A DNA stretch of 64,000 bases from SKHV01 sp963678565 (GTDB taxonomy: Bacteria; Bacteroidota; Bacteroidia; Bacteroidales; Prolixibacteraceae), in NCBI GenBank assembly GCA_963678565.1, contig OY782875.1:3038001-3102000 (forward strand), read 5' to 3'. The position numbers were made by a program, and so were the translations under genes. Numbering within the stretch: the first letter of the stretch is position 1; every line of letters starts with the position of its first letter. Below the pieces are notes generated by a model. The model searched no databases and had not been told where the DNA came from. It worked only from the letters and a program-made list of their open reading frames with translations. Positions 18,109-27,825 of this stretch are shown here, one piece after another.

Positions 18109-19818
18109 TTATAATTCAAATTTATAAGATCCTGGATCACTAACGGAGGAACCTCTAATGAATTCCCCATGTCCGTGCACTAATTGTCGAGCTATTTTAT
18201 TGTATGCTTTTGCCGATTTTAAGAAATCGGGCTCTCTATGGGCATCAAGAATTAATAGATAACTCATTATTATAGTTCCTGCCATTTCAACTAAACGACG
18301 AGCATGAAAATCGAGATATTCATTATCCTTTACAGCTATGACTTTTTCAGTCGCTTCGGCATATTCTTCGGTTAAACCGATTAAAATTCTACGATACTTC
18401 TCAAGCTCTGGTTTGATGGTTTCTTTTTCGTATGCTCTGATTTGGTTCAAATAAGCACCAGTGTTTACTCCTCGGATAGCAGCTACAACCTGTAGTTGTG
18501 TAGTACCTTCATAAATTGAAGTAATACGAGCATCGCGATAAATTCGTTCCACAGGATAATCTTTCATAAATCCAGATCCACCATGAACCTGTACTGCATC
18601 GTAAGCATTTTGATTACAATACTCAGAGCTTAAACCTTTAACCAATGGTGTATAAACATCGGCTAAACGTTGATATTTCTTCATCTCCATTCGTTCCTCT
18701 TTTTCTAAAGAACGATGTTGCGAGATGTGGTAATAAGCTTTGTACATGTCTACAAAACGTGCCGTTTCGTATAACAACGAACGCGATGCATCTAACTTTG
18801 CTTTCATTACAGTAATCATTTCGTATACTGCAGGAAATTGAATAATTGGTTTACCGAACTGCTCACGTTCTTTGGCATAAGCTAAGGCTTCTTGATATGC
18901 AGCTTCAGAAACTCCTACCGATTGAGCAGCAATTCCTAAGCGAGCTCCATTCATCAATGCCATAACATACTTAATCAGTCCCATTTTACGACTACCAACT
19001 AATTCTGCTTCGGCGTCTTTAAAAACCAATTCACAAGTCGGCGAACCGATAATTCCCATTTTGTGCTCAATACGACGAACAGTTACACCGCCACTTGCTT
19101 TATCAAAAATATACATTGATAAACCTCGGCCATCGTGAGTGCCTTCCTCCGAACGTGCTAAAACAAGCGAAATATCACCATCACCATTAGTAATGAAGCG
19201 CTTCACCCCATTTAAAATCCATTTTCCTTTATTCTCGTCGTAATGTGCTTTTAATTCAACAGCCTGCAAGTCGGAACCAGCATCGGGCTCTGTTAAATCC
19301 ATTGCCATTGTGTCACCGTTACAAACACGAGTTAAGTATTTATCTTTTTGCTCCTCATCGGCAAATTCATGAATGGTTTCGGCGCAATCTTGCAAGCCCC
19401 AAATATTTACAAAACCAGCATCGGCGCGAGATACAACATCGGCAGCCATAATGTAAGGTACAATTGAGAAATTCAATCCGCCATACTTACGGGGCAAGGT
19501 AATTCCCATTAATCCAGCTTGAACTAAAGCATCGATATTCTCTTTGGTTCCACGCGCATATTTCACATGACCATCGATCACTTCCGGTCCTTCTGCATCG
19601 ATACTTTCGGCGTTGGGAGCAATAGTATCTGCACAAATTTCACCTACCACTTCGAGCACTTGATTGTAACTATCCATTGCATCCTCGAAATCAAGTGGAG
19701 CATAATCAAACTCCTCTTTCTGTTCGTAATTGTCCTCTTTTAAGGCAACAATTTTCTCCATCAACGGATGCTGAAGATGGAATTTCAATGATTTATTGTC
19801 GTTATAATAATTAGCCAT
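18109..19818 (-). CDS. acyl-CoA dehydrogenase (long form), partner of EtfAB
   Basis: This flavoenzyme oxidises an acyl-CoA to the enoyl-CoA and passes electrons to electron-transfer flavoprotein. At 569 residues it is much longer than the usual 380, with extra sequence at both ends, a form common in Bacteroidota. The core motifs are present: MDLTEPDAGSDLQ near 190, the flavin/CoA region FITNGDGDISLVLARSEEG, and the C-terminal VHGGSGFMKDYPVERIYRD followed by ITSIYEGTTQLQ. etfA and etfB lie directly upstream (25 and 36-base gaps), so the three genes form an operon making a dehydrogenase and its electron acceptor. Substrate chain length cannot be told from the sequence. Confidence 0.93.
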   Translation of the reverse strand: MANYYNDNKSLKFHLQHPLMEKIVALKEDNYEQKEEFDYAPLDFEDAMDSYNQVLEVVGEICADTIAPNAESIDAEGPEVIDGHVKYARGTKENIDALVQAGLMGITLPRKYGGLNFSIVPYIMAADVVSRADAGFVNIWGLQDCAETIHEFADEEQKDKYLTRVCNGDTMAMDLTEPDAGSDLQAVELKAHYDENKGKWILNGVKRFITNGDGDISLVLARSEEGTHDGRGLSMYIFDKASGGVTVRRIEHKMGIIGSPTCELVFKDAEAELVGSRKMGLIKYVMALMNGARLGIAAQSVGVSEAAYQEALAYAKEREQFGKPIIQFPAVYEMITVMKAKLDASRSLLYETARFVDMYKAYYHISQHRSLEKEERMEMKKYQRLADVYTPLVKGLSSEYCNQNAYDAVQVHGGSGFMKDYPVERIYRDARITSIYEGTTQLQVVAAIRGVNTGAYLNQIRAYEKETIKPELEKYRRILIGLTEEYAEATEKVIAVKDNEYLDFHARRLVEMAGTIIMSYLLILDAHREPDFLKSAKAYNKIARQLVHGHGEFIRGSSVSDPGSYKFEL

Positions 19819-19843
19819 AATTTTCAGTTTATATCCGTCCGAA

Positions 19844-20863
19844 TTACTTTGTATTCGCTTTGTAATACTTAATCATTTTAGGAATTACATCCATTACATC
19901 ACCCGTAATCACATAATCGGCGATTGCGTTGATAGGAGCTCCCGGATCGTTGTTAATTGCAATAATCTGGGCTGAATCTTCCATTCCGGCTCGGTGTTGA
20001 ATTTGACCAGAAATACCACATGCGATATAAAGCTTTGGTCGAACCGTTACTCCTGTTTGGCCAACTTGACGTTCGTGTTCTGCATATCCGGCATCAACTG
20101 CTGCTCTTGAAGCTGCAACTTCGCCACCAAGCACTTCAGCCAATTCATTTAATAGTTTGAAGTTATCTTTGCTGCCAACACCATAACCTCCCGCAACAAT
20201 TACAGGAGCTGCATTCAAGTTTACTTTGCGTTTTTCGATATGACGCTCAATAACTGAAACAACAAAATCATCGTCGGAAACAATTGAAGCAACATCAATT
20301 TTCTTCAATTTTCCTTTGTAATCCTCCGAAACAATCTCCTTCTTCATTACCCCCTCGCGAACAGTTGCCATTTGTGGCCGACATTCGGGATTAATGATGG
20401 TTGCAATAATGTTTCCACCAAAAGCAGGGCGAATTTGATACAATAAATTCTCGTAATTCTTTTTGGCTTTCTTGTCTTCATGATTTCCAATTACCAAACT
20501 GGTACAATCGGCTGTTAATCCGCTATACAAAGCAGAAGAAACACGAGGTCCCAAATCGCGCCCAATTGGAGTGGCTCCCATTAATGCAATTTGAGGTTTC
20601 TCTTTTTCAAAAAGACTTTTTATAATGGTAGTATGCGGTAATGTTGTGTACGGATACAAACGAGCATCGTCGGCAACATGCACCACATCGGCACCATATG
20701 GGTATATTTGACTTTCAATATTTTTAAGATCGGCGCCAATAACTACTGCTTCTAATTTGCAGTTTAGTTCATTGGCAAGCGAACGACCTTTTGTTAGAAG
20801 CTCGAGACTTACATCTGCAATGATCCCTTCTTCTATTTCACAATAAACAAATATGTTGTTCAT
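19844..20863 (-). CDS. etfA: electron transfer flavoprotein alpha subunit
   Basis: EtfA carries the FAD that receives electrons from acyl-CoA dehydrogenases. The 339-residue protein has the N-terminal nucleotide-binding-like domain (NNIFVYCEIEEG) and the C-terminal FAD-binding signature GQTGVTVRPKLYIACGISG, QHRAGM and AINNDPGAPI. It lies between etfB and the long acyl-CoA dehydrogenase in one operon. Confidence 0.97.
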   Translation of the reverse strand: MNNIFVYCEIEEGIIADVSLELLTKGRSLANELNCKLEAVVIGADLKNIESQIYPYGADVVHVADDARLYPYTTLPHTTIIKSLFEKEKPQIALMGATPIGRDLGPRVSSALYSGLTADCTSLVIGNHEDKKAKKNYENLLYQIRPAFGGNIIATIINPECRPQMATVREGVMKKEIVSEDYKGKLKKIDVASIVSDDDFVVSVIERHIEKRKVNLNAAPVIVAGGYGVGSKDNFKLLNELAEVLGGEVAASRAAVDAGYAEHERQVGQTGVTVRPKLYIACGISGQIQHRAGMEDSAQIIAINNDPGAPINAIADYVITGDVMDVIPKMIKYYKANTK

Positions 20864-20899
20864 TTTTAATCGATTTTAAATTAAAGAAATGATGAATAA

Positions 20900-21775
20900 T
20901 TAGCCGATGGCATGACTTTCAATTAATTCCTTCATGAGAAGGTTCATATCGGCATCGTTTGGTTCTAATTTCTTGGCTTCCTTCGCCTGAAGAACCACAT
21001 TCTCGATTTTCTTCACCTTGGTAGGCGAACCAGTTAAACCAAGCTGTACGGCTTCGCATTCAACTTCATTTACGGTCCATTCTTTAATATTTAAATAAGG
21101 TCGATCATTGTAAAGAGTTACATAATCTTCGTTAGCATTTTGCAATTCAGTAACCGTTTTCGCATGCTTATATTTCATCAATAGGCGGGCATTACGAGCA
21201 CGGCATGGCTTGGCGGAACTTGTAATCGTTATAACCGCTGGCATTGCTGATTTCACCAATTCCACACCATTATCTAAACGGCGCTTTAAGGTAATTGAAT
21301 CGTCTTTAACCTCAGTTACCGACTCAACATAAGTAATTTGTGGCATATTCAATTTTTCGGCTACCTGTGGTCCTACTTGAGCTGTATCGCCATCAATTGC
21401 CTGACGTCCAGCAACTATCAAATCAACTTCGCCGTATTTGGCAATAGCACGAGAAATTGCATACGAGGTTGCCAAAGTATCGGAACCAGCAAAGGCGCGA
21501 TCGGTTAAAAGAATTCCATCATCGGCACCACGAAACAATCCTTCGCGGATTATATCAGCAGCCCGTCCTGGGCCCATCGTTAAAACAGTAACAGTTGATC
21601 CAGGATATTGATCTTTGATTTGTAAAGCTTGCTCCAATGCATTTAAATCCTCGGGGTTGAAAATAGCAGGCAAAGCCGAACGGTTTACTGTACCATCGGC
21701 TTTCATTGCATCCTTTCCAACGTTTCGAGTGTCTGGAACTTGCTTTGCCAAGACAATAATCTTAAACGTTTTCAT
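20900..21775 (-). CDS. etfB: electron transfer flavoprotein beta subunit
   Basis: EtfB pairs with EtfA and holds the AMP or second nucleotide. The 291-residue protein starts KIIVLAKQVPDT, with the family signature VDLIVAGRQAIDGDTAQVGP near 125 and the recognition-loop region GVELVKSAMPAVITIT. It is the first gene of the etfB-etfA-dehydrogenase operon, with the best promoter match seen in the window just upstream. Confidence 0.97.
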   Translation of the reverse strand: MKTFKIIVLAKQVPDTRNVGKDAMKADGTVNRSALPAIFNPEDLNALEQALQIKDQYPGSTVTVLTMGPGRAADIIREGLFRGADDGILLTDRAFAGSDTLATSYAISRAIAKYGEVDLIVAGRQAIDGDTAQVGPQVAEKLNMPQITYVESVTEVKDDSITLKRRLDNGVELVKSAMPAVITITSSAKPCRARNARLLMKYKHAKTVTELQNANEDYVTLYNDRPYLNIKEWTVNEVECEAVQLGLTGSPTKVKKIENVVLQAKEAKKLEPNDADMNLLMKELIESHAIG

Positions 21776-22077
21776 TTGATTAAATTTTGTTAGTTATTTC
21801 GTTAAAATTTTGGCGAGTATATGTAGCAAAAGCTTATTTCGCTCCTAACAAATTTATACAAACGGAACTCATTGCCAAATAGACATATAGCATACTTGCA
21901 AGTCGTTTTAATCGTATTTTTAAAGAAATATAAAAAAAAGACATGCACCAAGAAGTTTAAATATCTGAATTATAATACTTCAAAACTATTAAACAATTGG
22001 TTCAAAAGTTTTCAAGATGGTGCTTTTTGAAGAATAATTTGGAATTGGTATAGATAATTTTCTTAAACTCGATAATA
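21776..22077. other. intergenic stretch carrying the etfB promoter
   Basis: These 302 bases hold the etfB promoter at 21849-21879 and an AT-rich remainder. A weak inverted repeat (TTCAAAA at 22001-22007 with TTTTGAA at 22025-22031) may help end msrA transcription. No gene is seen. Confidence 0.6.
21849..21879 (-). promoter_or_regulatory. Bacteroidota sigma-type promoter for etfB
   Basis: The minus strand reads TTTG, exactly 19 bases, then TAAATTTG. Both elements match the Bacteroidota consensus TTTG and TAnnTTTG without mismatch. Transcription should start near 21843, about 68 bases before the etfB ATG. Confidence 0.75.
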
Positions 22078-22668
22078 TTATTTGAGATAATCTTTAAATT
22101 CTTTTTTAAATTTTGAAACTTTAGGTTCTATAACATACTGACAATAACCTTGATTTGGGTTTCGTTCGAAATAATCCTGATGATAATTTTCGGCTTGGTA
22201 AAAAGTAGTAGCCTTGGTTATTTCGGTAACAATTAGTTTTGAGTATTTTCCAGAATTGTTGAGATCATTAATATAACTAATTGCTTCTTCCTTTTGTTCT
22301 TCGTTTAAGTAAAATACACCAGATCGGTATTGTGTGCCAACATCTGCTCCTTGGCGGTTTAACTGAGTTGGATCATGAGTGGCAAAAAATACTTTCAATA
22401 ATTCCACATAGCTTACTTTCTCTGGATTATAAATAATTTCAACTGCTTCGGCATGCCCAGTAGTTCCTGAACAAACATCATTGTAACTTGGATTTGGGAC
22501 ATCTCCACCAATGTACCCGGGGTTCACTTCTTTTACGCCATCAATATGCTGATAAATAGCTTCGGTACACCAAAAGCATCCACCTGCAAAAATTGCTTTT
22601 TCAGTAGCCGCATTTGCACTTATTCCAGTCAAAATAATCATAAATAGTATTGTTACTTTTCTTGCCAT
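22078..22668 (-). CDS. msrA: peptide-methionine (S)-S-oxide reductase, exported
   Basis: MsrA repairs methionine-S-sulfoxide in oxidised proteins. The 196-residue protein has the catalytic GGCFWCTE motif (about residues 29-36) and the family's later YHQDYFERNPNQGYC block with a candidate resolving cysteine. A signal peptide precedes it (MARKVTILFMIILTGISANA), so this copy works in the periplasm. It is a lone gene between etfB and the divergent comEC-like gene. The MsrB partner is not here. Confidence 0.95.
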   Translation of the reverse strand: MARKVTILFMIILTGISANAATEKAIFAGGCFWCTEAIYQHIDGVKEVNPGYIGGDVPNPSYNDVCSGTTGHAEAVEIIYNPEKVSYVELLKVFFATHDPTQLNRQGADVGTQYRSGVFYLNEEQKEEAISYINDLNNSGKYSKLIVTEITKATTFYQAENYHQDYFERNPNQGYCQYVIEPKVSKFKKEFKDYLK

Positions 22669-22792
22669 CTTCTAGTAAAACAAGAATATCGCAACATTGT
22701 TGACTTGCCAAATTAAAATGAAAACTAAATCTCAAAATATTTCAAAATCACATGCACTTGACATTATGATCTTCTTTTTATAAATTGAAAAG

Positions 22793-24820
22793 ATGAAATC
22801 CCCAGTTCACGAAATTCATAAAATGCCCTTGTTAATTGTTACTGCCTGCTTCCTTGCTGGAATAATCATTCATCAATTTTATTTCAACTGGATTTTGTTT
22901 ACTTCTCTCTGGTTGATATGTATGATTTTAGTTGTGACTTTGACAAGAACAAAACAATACTCAATTGTATTACTAAAAGTTTCCAACATTTTATTCCCAC
23001 TTTTAATTCTATTAAGTGGAGGTATTACATCAGAATTTCAGAAATCCCCCATATCAGAAATCACTCCAATATCCAAAAACTATTATGGATTTGTTATCGA
23101 AGAAATAAAATCGGAAACAACTTATAACGATTACCTAGTTCATTTAAGTTATGAGTTCAGTCAAGATACAGTTACAAAATTGAATGAGACAATCCACTTT
23201 AGAGGATTTGATACGATTGAAAACAAAGTGCTAAAACCGGGTTCTACCATCCTATTTACAGGAGTACTAAATCGAATTGAAAACAGAGGAAACCCGGGTG
23301 AATTTGATTACCAAGAATACATGGCGAATCAGAATATTTACTACAATACCACTTGCTTTAACAGTTACATTACAACGCCAAAACAAAAAACAAATCTTAA
23401 AATTGCAGCGAATTATCTTCGCTCAAAGCTAATTTCAAAGTTTCATGAATATCAAATTTCAGAGAAGTCGGCATCGTTGCTTTCAGCGTTAACTTTAGGT
23501 GACAAAAAATTATTATCAAAAGATACTAAGAATAGTTTTGCCGATTCTGGTGCGATGCATGTTTTAGCTGTATCAGGACTTCATGTTGGAATCCTTTTTG
23601 TTTTGTTTAGTTACTTGTTAAACTTCCTATTCCCCCAAAAAAGGCTTAAAATAATCAAACTAATTTTGTTGATATTAATACTTTGGTTCTATGCCTTTTT
23701 AACCGGATTAGCGCCTTCGGTGATGCGCTCGTGTACCATGTTTACACTAATTGCGATTGGTGAAAACTTAAAAAGAAAAGGCAATATTTACAATTCAATT
23801 GGTGCTTCTGCATTAATTTTAATGCTTTTGAATACAAAAGTGATATTTGAGGTGGGTTTTCAACTCTCCTATTTGGCCTTGTTTGCCATCATTTATTTCC
23901 AACCTAAAATTGCGAACCTGATTCAAATAAGAAATAAACCACTCCAAAAGATTTGGCAACTAACTTCAGTTTCGCTGGCTGCACAAATCGGAACTGCACC
24001 AATAGCGATCTATTATTTTCATCAATTTCCGGTTTATTTTTGGTTAAGTAACCTGATCGTAATTCCTGCAGCGGCAATTATTCTTTATTCTACCTTTGCA
24101 TTTCTTCTATCCTCGGGAATACCAATTGTAGCGAGTAAAATAGCTTTAATTTTAGATGAATTCGTTTCGATGATTATGGATTCAATTCAAGTAATTAGTA
24201 ATCTTCCACATTCGACCATTAACAATATTTACATTTCCAATTTTAGCTTAATTGCAAGCTATCTTATTTTTCTTGGTCTAATCCTATTTATTTCATTCCA
24301 ACATAAAAAGTACATATTTTTTCTATTAAGCTCATTTTGTCTGCTTCTAAGTGCAATATTAATCCAACAAAATAAACTGCAAAACAATCGAAAACTAATT
24401 ATATACAATACCTACGAGCCATTTTTAATTAGCATTCTCGATGGTAAAAATCATTATTATGTTACAAATAAAGATTCTATAAATAGTTTTGAAAAATCGC
24501 TACTCCAACAAACAAGCGGAATTAATCGTTCAAAAAGACCAAAAAACCTACCATCTAATAATCGATTTCAATCTAAACTCAACTCAGAAAATTTGGTTTT
24601 AAAAGTAGATACTTTGACATTAAATATTGAACAATTTTCAGAATGTAAAAAAGTCTTATCGAATACATTTAACATACAAATAAAATACACCAACAAACAA
24701 CTATTTCTCAACGAGATAAAAAATACTGACAACACAAAAGTTCAAAAAAAACCTAATAAGCACATAAAGCCACAAATGCATTTACAATCTGAAAACAAAG
24801 CCTTTATAATCGATTTCTAG
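22793..24820 (+). CDS. comEC: ComEC/Rec2-family membrane protein
   Basis: ComEC forms the inner-membrane channel for single-stranded DNA in natural transformation. The 675-residue protein has an N-terminal pair of helices, a DUF4131-type soluble domain to about residue 220, and the competence domain with the signature DSGAMHVLAVSGLHVGILF near 250 and many further helices (LTGLAPSVMRSCTMFTLIAIG). After the last helix (about 525) only some 150 polar residues follow, and no metallo-beta-lactamase HxHxDH motif is visible, so this is the short Bacteroidota form. Competence was not shown by the sequence; no other com genes are near. Confidence 0.85.
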   Translation: MKSPVHEIHKMPLLIVTACFLAGIIIHQFYFNWILFTSLWLICMILVVTLTRTKQYSIVLLKVSNILFPLLILLSGGITSEFQKSPISEITPISKNYYGFVIEEIKSETTYNDYLVHLSYEFSQDTVTKLNETIHFRGFDTIENKVLKPGSTILFTGVLNRIENRGNPGEFDYQEYMANQNIYYNTTCFNSYITTPKQKTNLKIAANYLRSKLISKFHEYQISEKSASLLSALTLGDKKLLSKDTKNSFADSGAMHVLAVSGLHVGILFVLFSYLLNFLFPQKRLKIIKLILLILILWFYAFLTGLAPSVMRSCTMFTLIAIGENLKRKGNIYNSIGASALILMLLNTKVIFEVGFQLSYLALFAIIYFQPKIANLIQIRNKPLQKIWQLTSVSLAAQIGTAPIAIYYFHQFPVYFWLSNLIVIPAAAIILYSTFAFLLSSGIPIVASKIALILDEFVSMIMDSIQVISNLPHSTINNIYISNFSLIASYLIFLGLILFISFQHKKYIFFLLSSFCLLLSAILIQQNKLQNNRKLIIYNTYEPFLISILDGKNHYYVTNKDSINSFEKSLLQQTSGINRSKRPKNLPSNNRFQSKLNSENLVLKVDTLTLNIEQFSECKKVLSNTFNIQIKYTNKQLFLNEIKNTDNTKVQKKPNKHIKPQMHLQSENKAFIIDF

Positions 24821-24988
24821 CAAAAGAATGATAGGTTCGTATGTATTTTTATTTAACTTTGATCAAAAAGCGCACTGTAAAGTTGCTTCATATAAAGCTT
24901 ATAGTTTACTTTGCCGCCGATTGAATTTTTCAAAGAAACTTTGTTTCGTTGAAATCGATTACTTACATCTAATAACAACATTATAAAA

Positions 24989-26323
24989 ATGAAAGTTGTA
25001 ATCGCTGGAGCTGGTGAAGTGGGGACACACCTCGCGAAGATGCTTAGTAAAGAGGATCATGAAATTGTTCTACTTGATGAAGATCAGGAAAAATTAGATC
25101 GTTTAGCTAACCAAGTTGACTTGTTAACAATCAATGGTGCTGCGAACTCAATGAATGATTTGAATGAAACTGGCATTTCAAAAGCAGACTTGTTTATTGC
25201 TGTAACACCATTTGAATCTCGAAATATCTTATCGTGTATTTTAGCGAAAGATTTGGGCGCATCAAAAACGGTTGCCCGAATTAATAACGCTGAATATCTG
25301 AAGAAAATAAATAAGCCTCGCTTTGTTGAACTTGGAATTGATGAGCTTATTTATCCAGAAACATTGGCAGCAAATGAAATCATCGCTTCGGTAAAACAAC
25401 CGGGAGCTCGAGCAATGCACGAATTTGCCAATGGGAAAATCATCCTTTTTGGTATTAAAGTTCGCGAAAATGCACAAATAGCAACTAAAAAATTGGTTGA
25501 AATTGCAAAAATGAGCGAAAAGTTTCGTGCAGTTGCAATGACCAGAGGCGACAATACAATTATTCCTCATGGAGGAGATACAATTTTTCCGGGCGACATT
25601 GTTTATTTTGTAACTACTCGCGACGGAATGCAAGACTTGTATGAAAAAGCAGGTAAAACGCTATTTGGTGTTAAAAACATCATGTTGTTAGGAGGAAGCC
25701 GAATTGCTCAAAAAACTGCAGAAAAATTAAGCGATCAATTCAACATAAAAATAATTGAACAAAATAAAGAACGCTGTCAGCAAATTGCTGATCGATTAAA
25801 CAATGTGCTTGTTATCAATGGCGATGGCCGAAATTTAGAGTTATTAAGAGAAGAAGGCATTGAGAAAATGGATGCTTTTGTTGGATTAACTGGAAACTCA
25901 GAAACCAACATTTTAACTTGCCAATTGGCTAAAAAGAGCGGTGTAAAACGCACCATTGCCGAAATTGAAAACATAGACTTTATCAGTTTGGCAGAACAAA
26001 TGGGAATAGGAACAGTGATCAATAAAAAGTTTATTGCAGCTAGTTTTATTTACCGGTTCTCAATGCGATCTGAGATATTAAATGTAAAATGTTTAACCTC
26101 AACAGAGGCGGAGGCAGTTGAAGTAATTGCAAAACCAGGATCAAGAGTAACCAACAAGATTGTGAATAAACTTAATTTCCCGGATGATGCTAAACTTGGA
26201 GCATTAATTCGTGGTGATCAAGGATACCTGATTACCGGTGAAACACAAATTATGGAAAACGATCGTGTAGTTGTTTTTGCTTTACCATCAGCAATTAAAA
26301 AAATTGACAAGTTCTTTAAATAG
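24989..26323 (+). CDS. trkA: Trk system potassium uptake regulatory protein TrkA
   Basis: TrkA is the cytoplasmic NAD(H)-binding gating ring of the Trk potassium channel. The 444-residue chain holds two RCK units in tandem. The first Rossmann motif is IAGAGEVGTHLAKML at residues 4-18; the second begins near residue 227 with IMLLGGSRIAQKTAEKL. Each is followed by an RCK-C domain (the REN and EVIAKPGSRVTN segments). trkH follows after eight bases, so channel and regulator are made from one message. Confidence 0.96.
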   Translation: MKVVIAGAGEVGTHLAKMLSKEDHEIVLLDEDQEKLDRLANQVDLLTINGAANSMNDLNETGISKADLFIAVTPFESRNILSCILAKDLGASKTVARINNAEYLKKINKPRFVELGIDELIYPETLAANEIIASVKQPGARAMHEFANGKIILFGIKVRENAQIATKKLVEIAKMSEKFRAVAMTRGDNTIIPHGGDTIFPGDIVYFVTTRDGMQDLYEKAGKTLFGVKNIMLLGGSRIAQKTAEKLSDQFNIKIIEQNKERCQQIADRLNNVLVINGDGRNLELLREEGIEKMDAFVGLTGNSETNILTCQLAKKSGVKRTIAEIENIDFISLAEQMGIGTVINKKFIAASFIYRFSMRSEILNVKCLTSTEAEAVEVIAKPGSRVTNKIVNKLNFPDDAKLGALIRGDQGYLITGETQIMENDRVVVFALPSAIKKIDKFFK

Positions 26324-26331
26324 GAATATTA

Positions 26332-27780
26332 ATGCTTAACTTCCGAATAATTGCCCGTACAATTGGCTTATTACTAGTAGGTGAAGGAATTTTCATGTTA
26401 CTAGGATTATTGGTAGCTAGCATTTACGGTGGTCCAGATATTATTGCGTTTTTATACTCGTCCTCAATTACCATTGGTATTGGGGTTTTATTAACTGTAA
26501 TTTTCAGAAAAGCTAAAAAATACGTTGGGAAACGCGAAGGTTTTTTAATCGTAAGTAGTTCATGGCTTTTCTTTTCATTATTCGGAACCTTACCTTTTAT
26601 ATTAAGTAGTTCCATCCCCAATTTCACCAATGCGTTTTTCGAATCCATGTCGGGATTCACCACAACAGGCTCTTCAATACTCAACAATATTGAAGAAATG
26701 CCTCACGGAATTTTGTTTTGGAGGAGCTTAACACAATGGCTTGGAGGAATGGGAATTGTAGTTTTATCCTTAGCCATTTTGCCAGCATTTGGAATTGGAG
26801 GAGTTTCACTATTCTCAGCAGAATCGCCTGGGATAACCCCCGAAAAATTAAACCCGAAGATTAAAGATACTGCCCGAATTCTTTGGAATGTTTATCTTAT
26901 TTTCACCGTGGTTGAAACAATATTGTTGATGTTTGGTGGCATGACATTTTTCGATGCTATTTGTCATTCATTTACCACAATGGCAACGGGTGGCTACTCA
27001 ACCAAACAAGCAAGTATTGCATACTGGGATTCTCCATTTATTCAATACGTGATCACAGTTTTCATGATACTTGCAGGTGTTAACTTCTCATTAAGTTACT
27101 TTGCCTTCACAGGAAAACCAAAGAAAATGTTCAAGAATGAAGAGTTCAAGTTTTACACAATTCTCATCGGTATTTTTACTACAATTATTACTTTGGGTTT
27201 AATACTCACAACCAATAAAACTATTGAACCGGCTTTTAGAGAAGCGATTTTTCAAGTAGCCTCCTTAATTACGACAACAGGATATGCCACAACCGATTAT
27301 TTACTTTGGCATCCTTTCCTAATTACCTTGGTTTTAATGATTTTCTTTATTGGAGGATCTACAGGGTCAACTGGTGGTGGAATTAAAGTAATGAGGATTG
27401 TTCTCTTGTTCAAAAATAGCTACTACGAATTACGACGATTAATACATCCAAATGCGGTTATTCCGGTGCGGTTTAATAAACGAGCGGTGAACGATCAGAT
27501 TATCCATAATATTCTGGCATTTTTCTTTTTCTACATGACAACATTTTTCTTAAGCACTTTAATAATGATGTTGTTTATGCCCGACCTGCTATCCGCTTTA
27601 GGAGCTGTTGCCACTTGTTTGGGGAATATTGGTCCAGGTTTGGGTTCTGTTGGTCCTGCCAATAGTTTTAGTCATATTCCTGATGCAGGAAAATGGTTCC
27701 TCTCGTTTTTGATGATGCTTGGTCGTTTAGAGCTTTTTACTGTAATCGTAATTTTCTCTCCTGCATTCTGGAAGAGATAA
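26332..27780 (+). CDS. trkH: Trk system potassium uptake protein TrkH
   Basis: TrkH is the inner-membrane potassium-conducting subunit. The 482-residue protein has the TrkH/TrkG fold of repeated M1-P-M2 units. Selectivity-filter-like turns occur at SGFTTTGSSIL, ATGGYSTKQ, TTGYATTDY and CLGNIGPGLGSVGP. The segment GGSTGSTGGGIKVMRIVLL is the gating-loop region. It is cotranscribed with trkA. Confidence 0.96.
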   Translation: MLNFRIIARTIGLLLVGEGIFMLLGLLVASIYGGPDIIAFLYSSSITIGIGVLLTVIFRKAKKYVGKREGFLIVSSSWLFFSLFGTLPFILSSSIPNFTNAFFESMSGFTTTGSSILNNIEEMPHGILFWRSLTQWLGGMGIVVLSLAILPAFGIGGVSLFSAESPGITPEKLNPKIKDTARILWNVYLIFTVVETILLMFGGMTFFDAICHSFTTMATGGYSTKQASIAYWDSPFIQYVITVFMILAGVNFSLSYFAFTGKPKKMFKNEEFKFYTILIGIFTTIITLGLILTTNKTIEPAFREAIFQVASLITTTGYATTDYLLWHPFLITLVLMIFFIGGSTGSTGGGIKVMRIVLLFKNSYYELRRLIHPNAVIPVRFNKRAVNDQIIHNILAFFFFYMTTFFLSTLIMMLFMPDLLSALGAVATCLGNIGPGLGSVGPANSFSHIPDAGKWFLSFLMMLGRLELFTVIVIFSPAFWKR

Positions 27781-27825
27781 AACTAAATTTTCATTATATT
27801 CGCAAGCACTCTTTACCTTTGGGCT

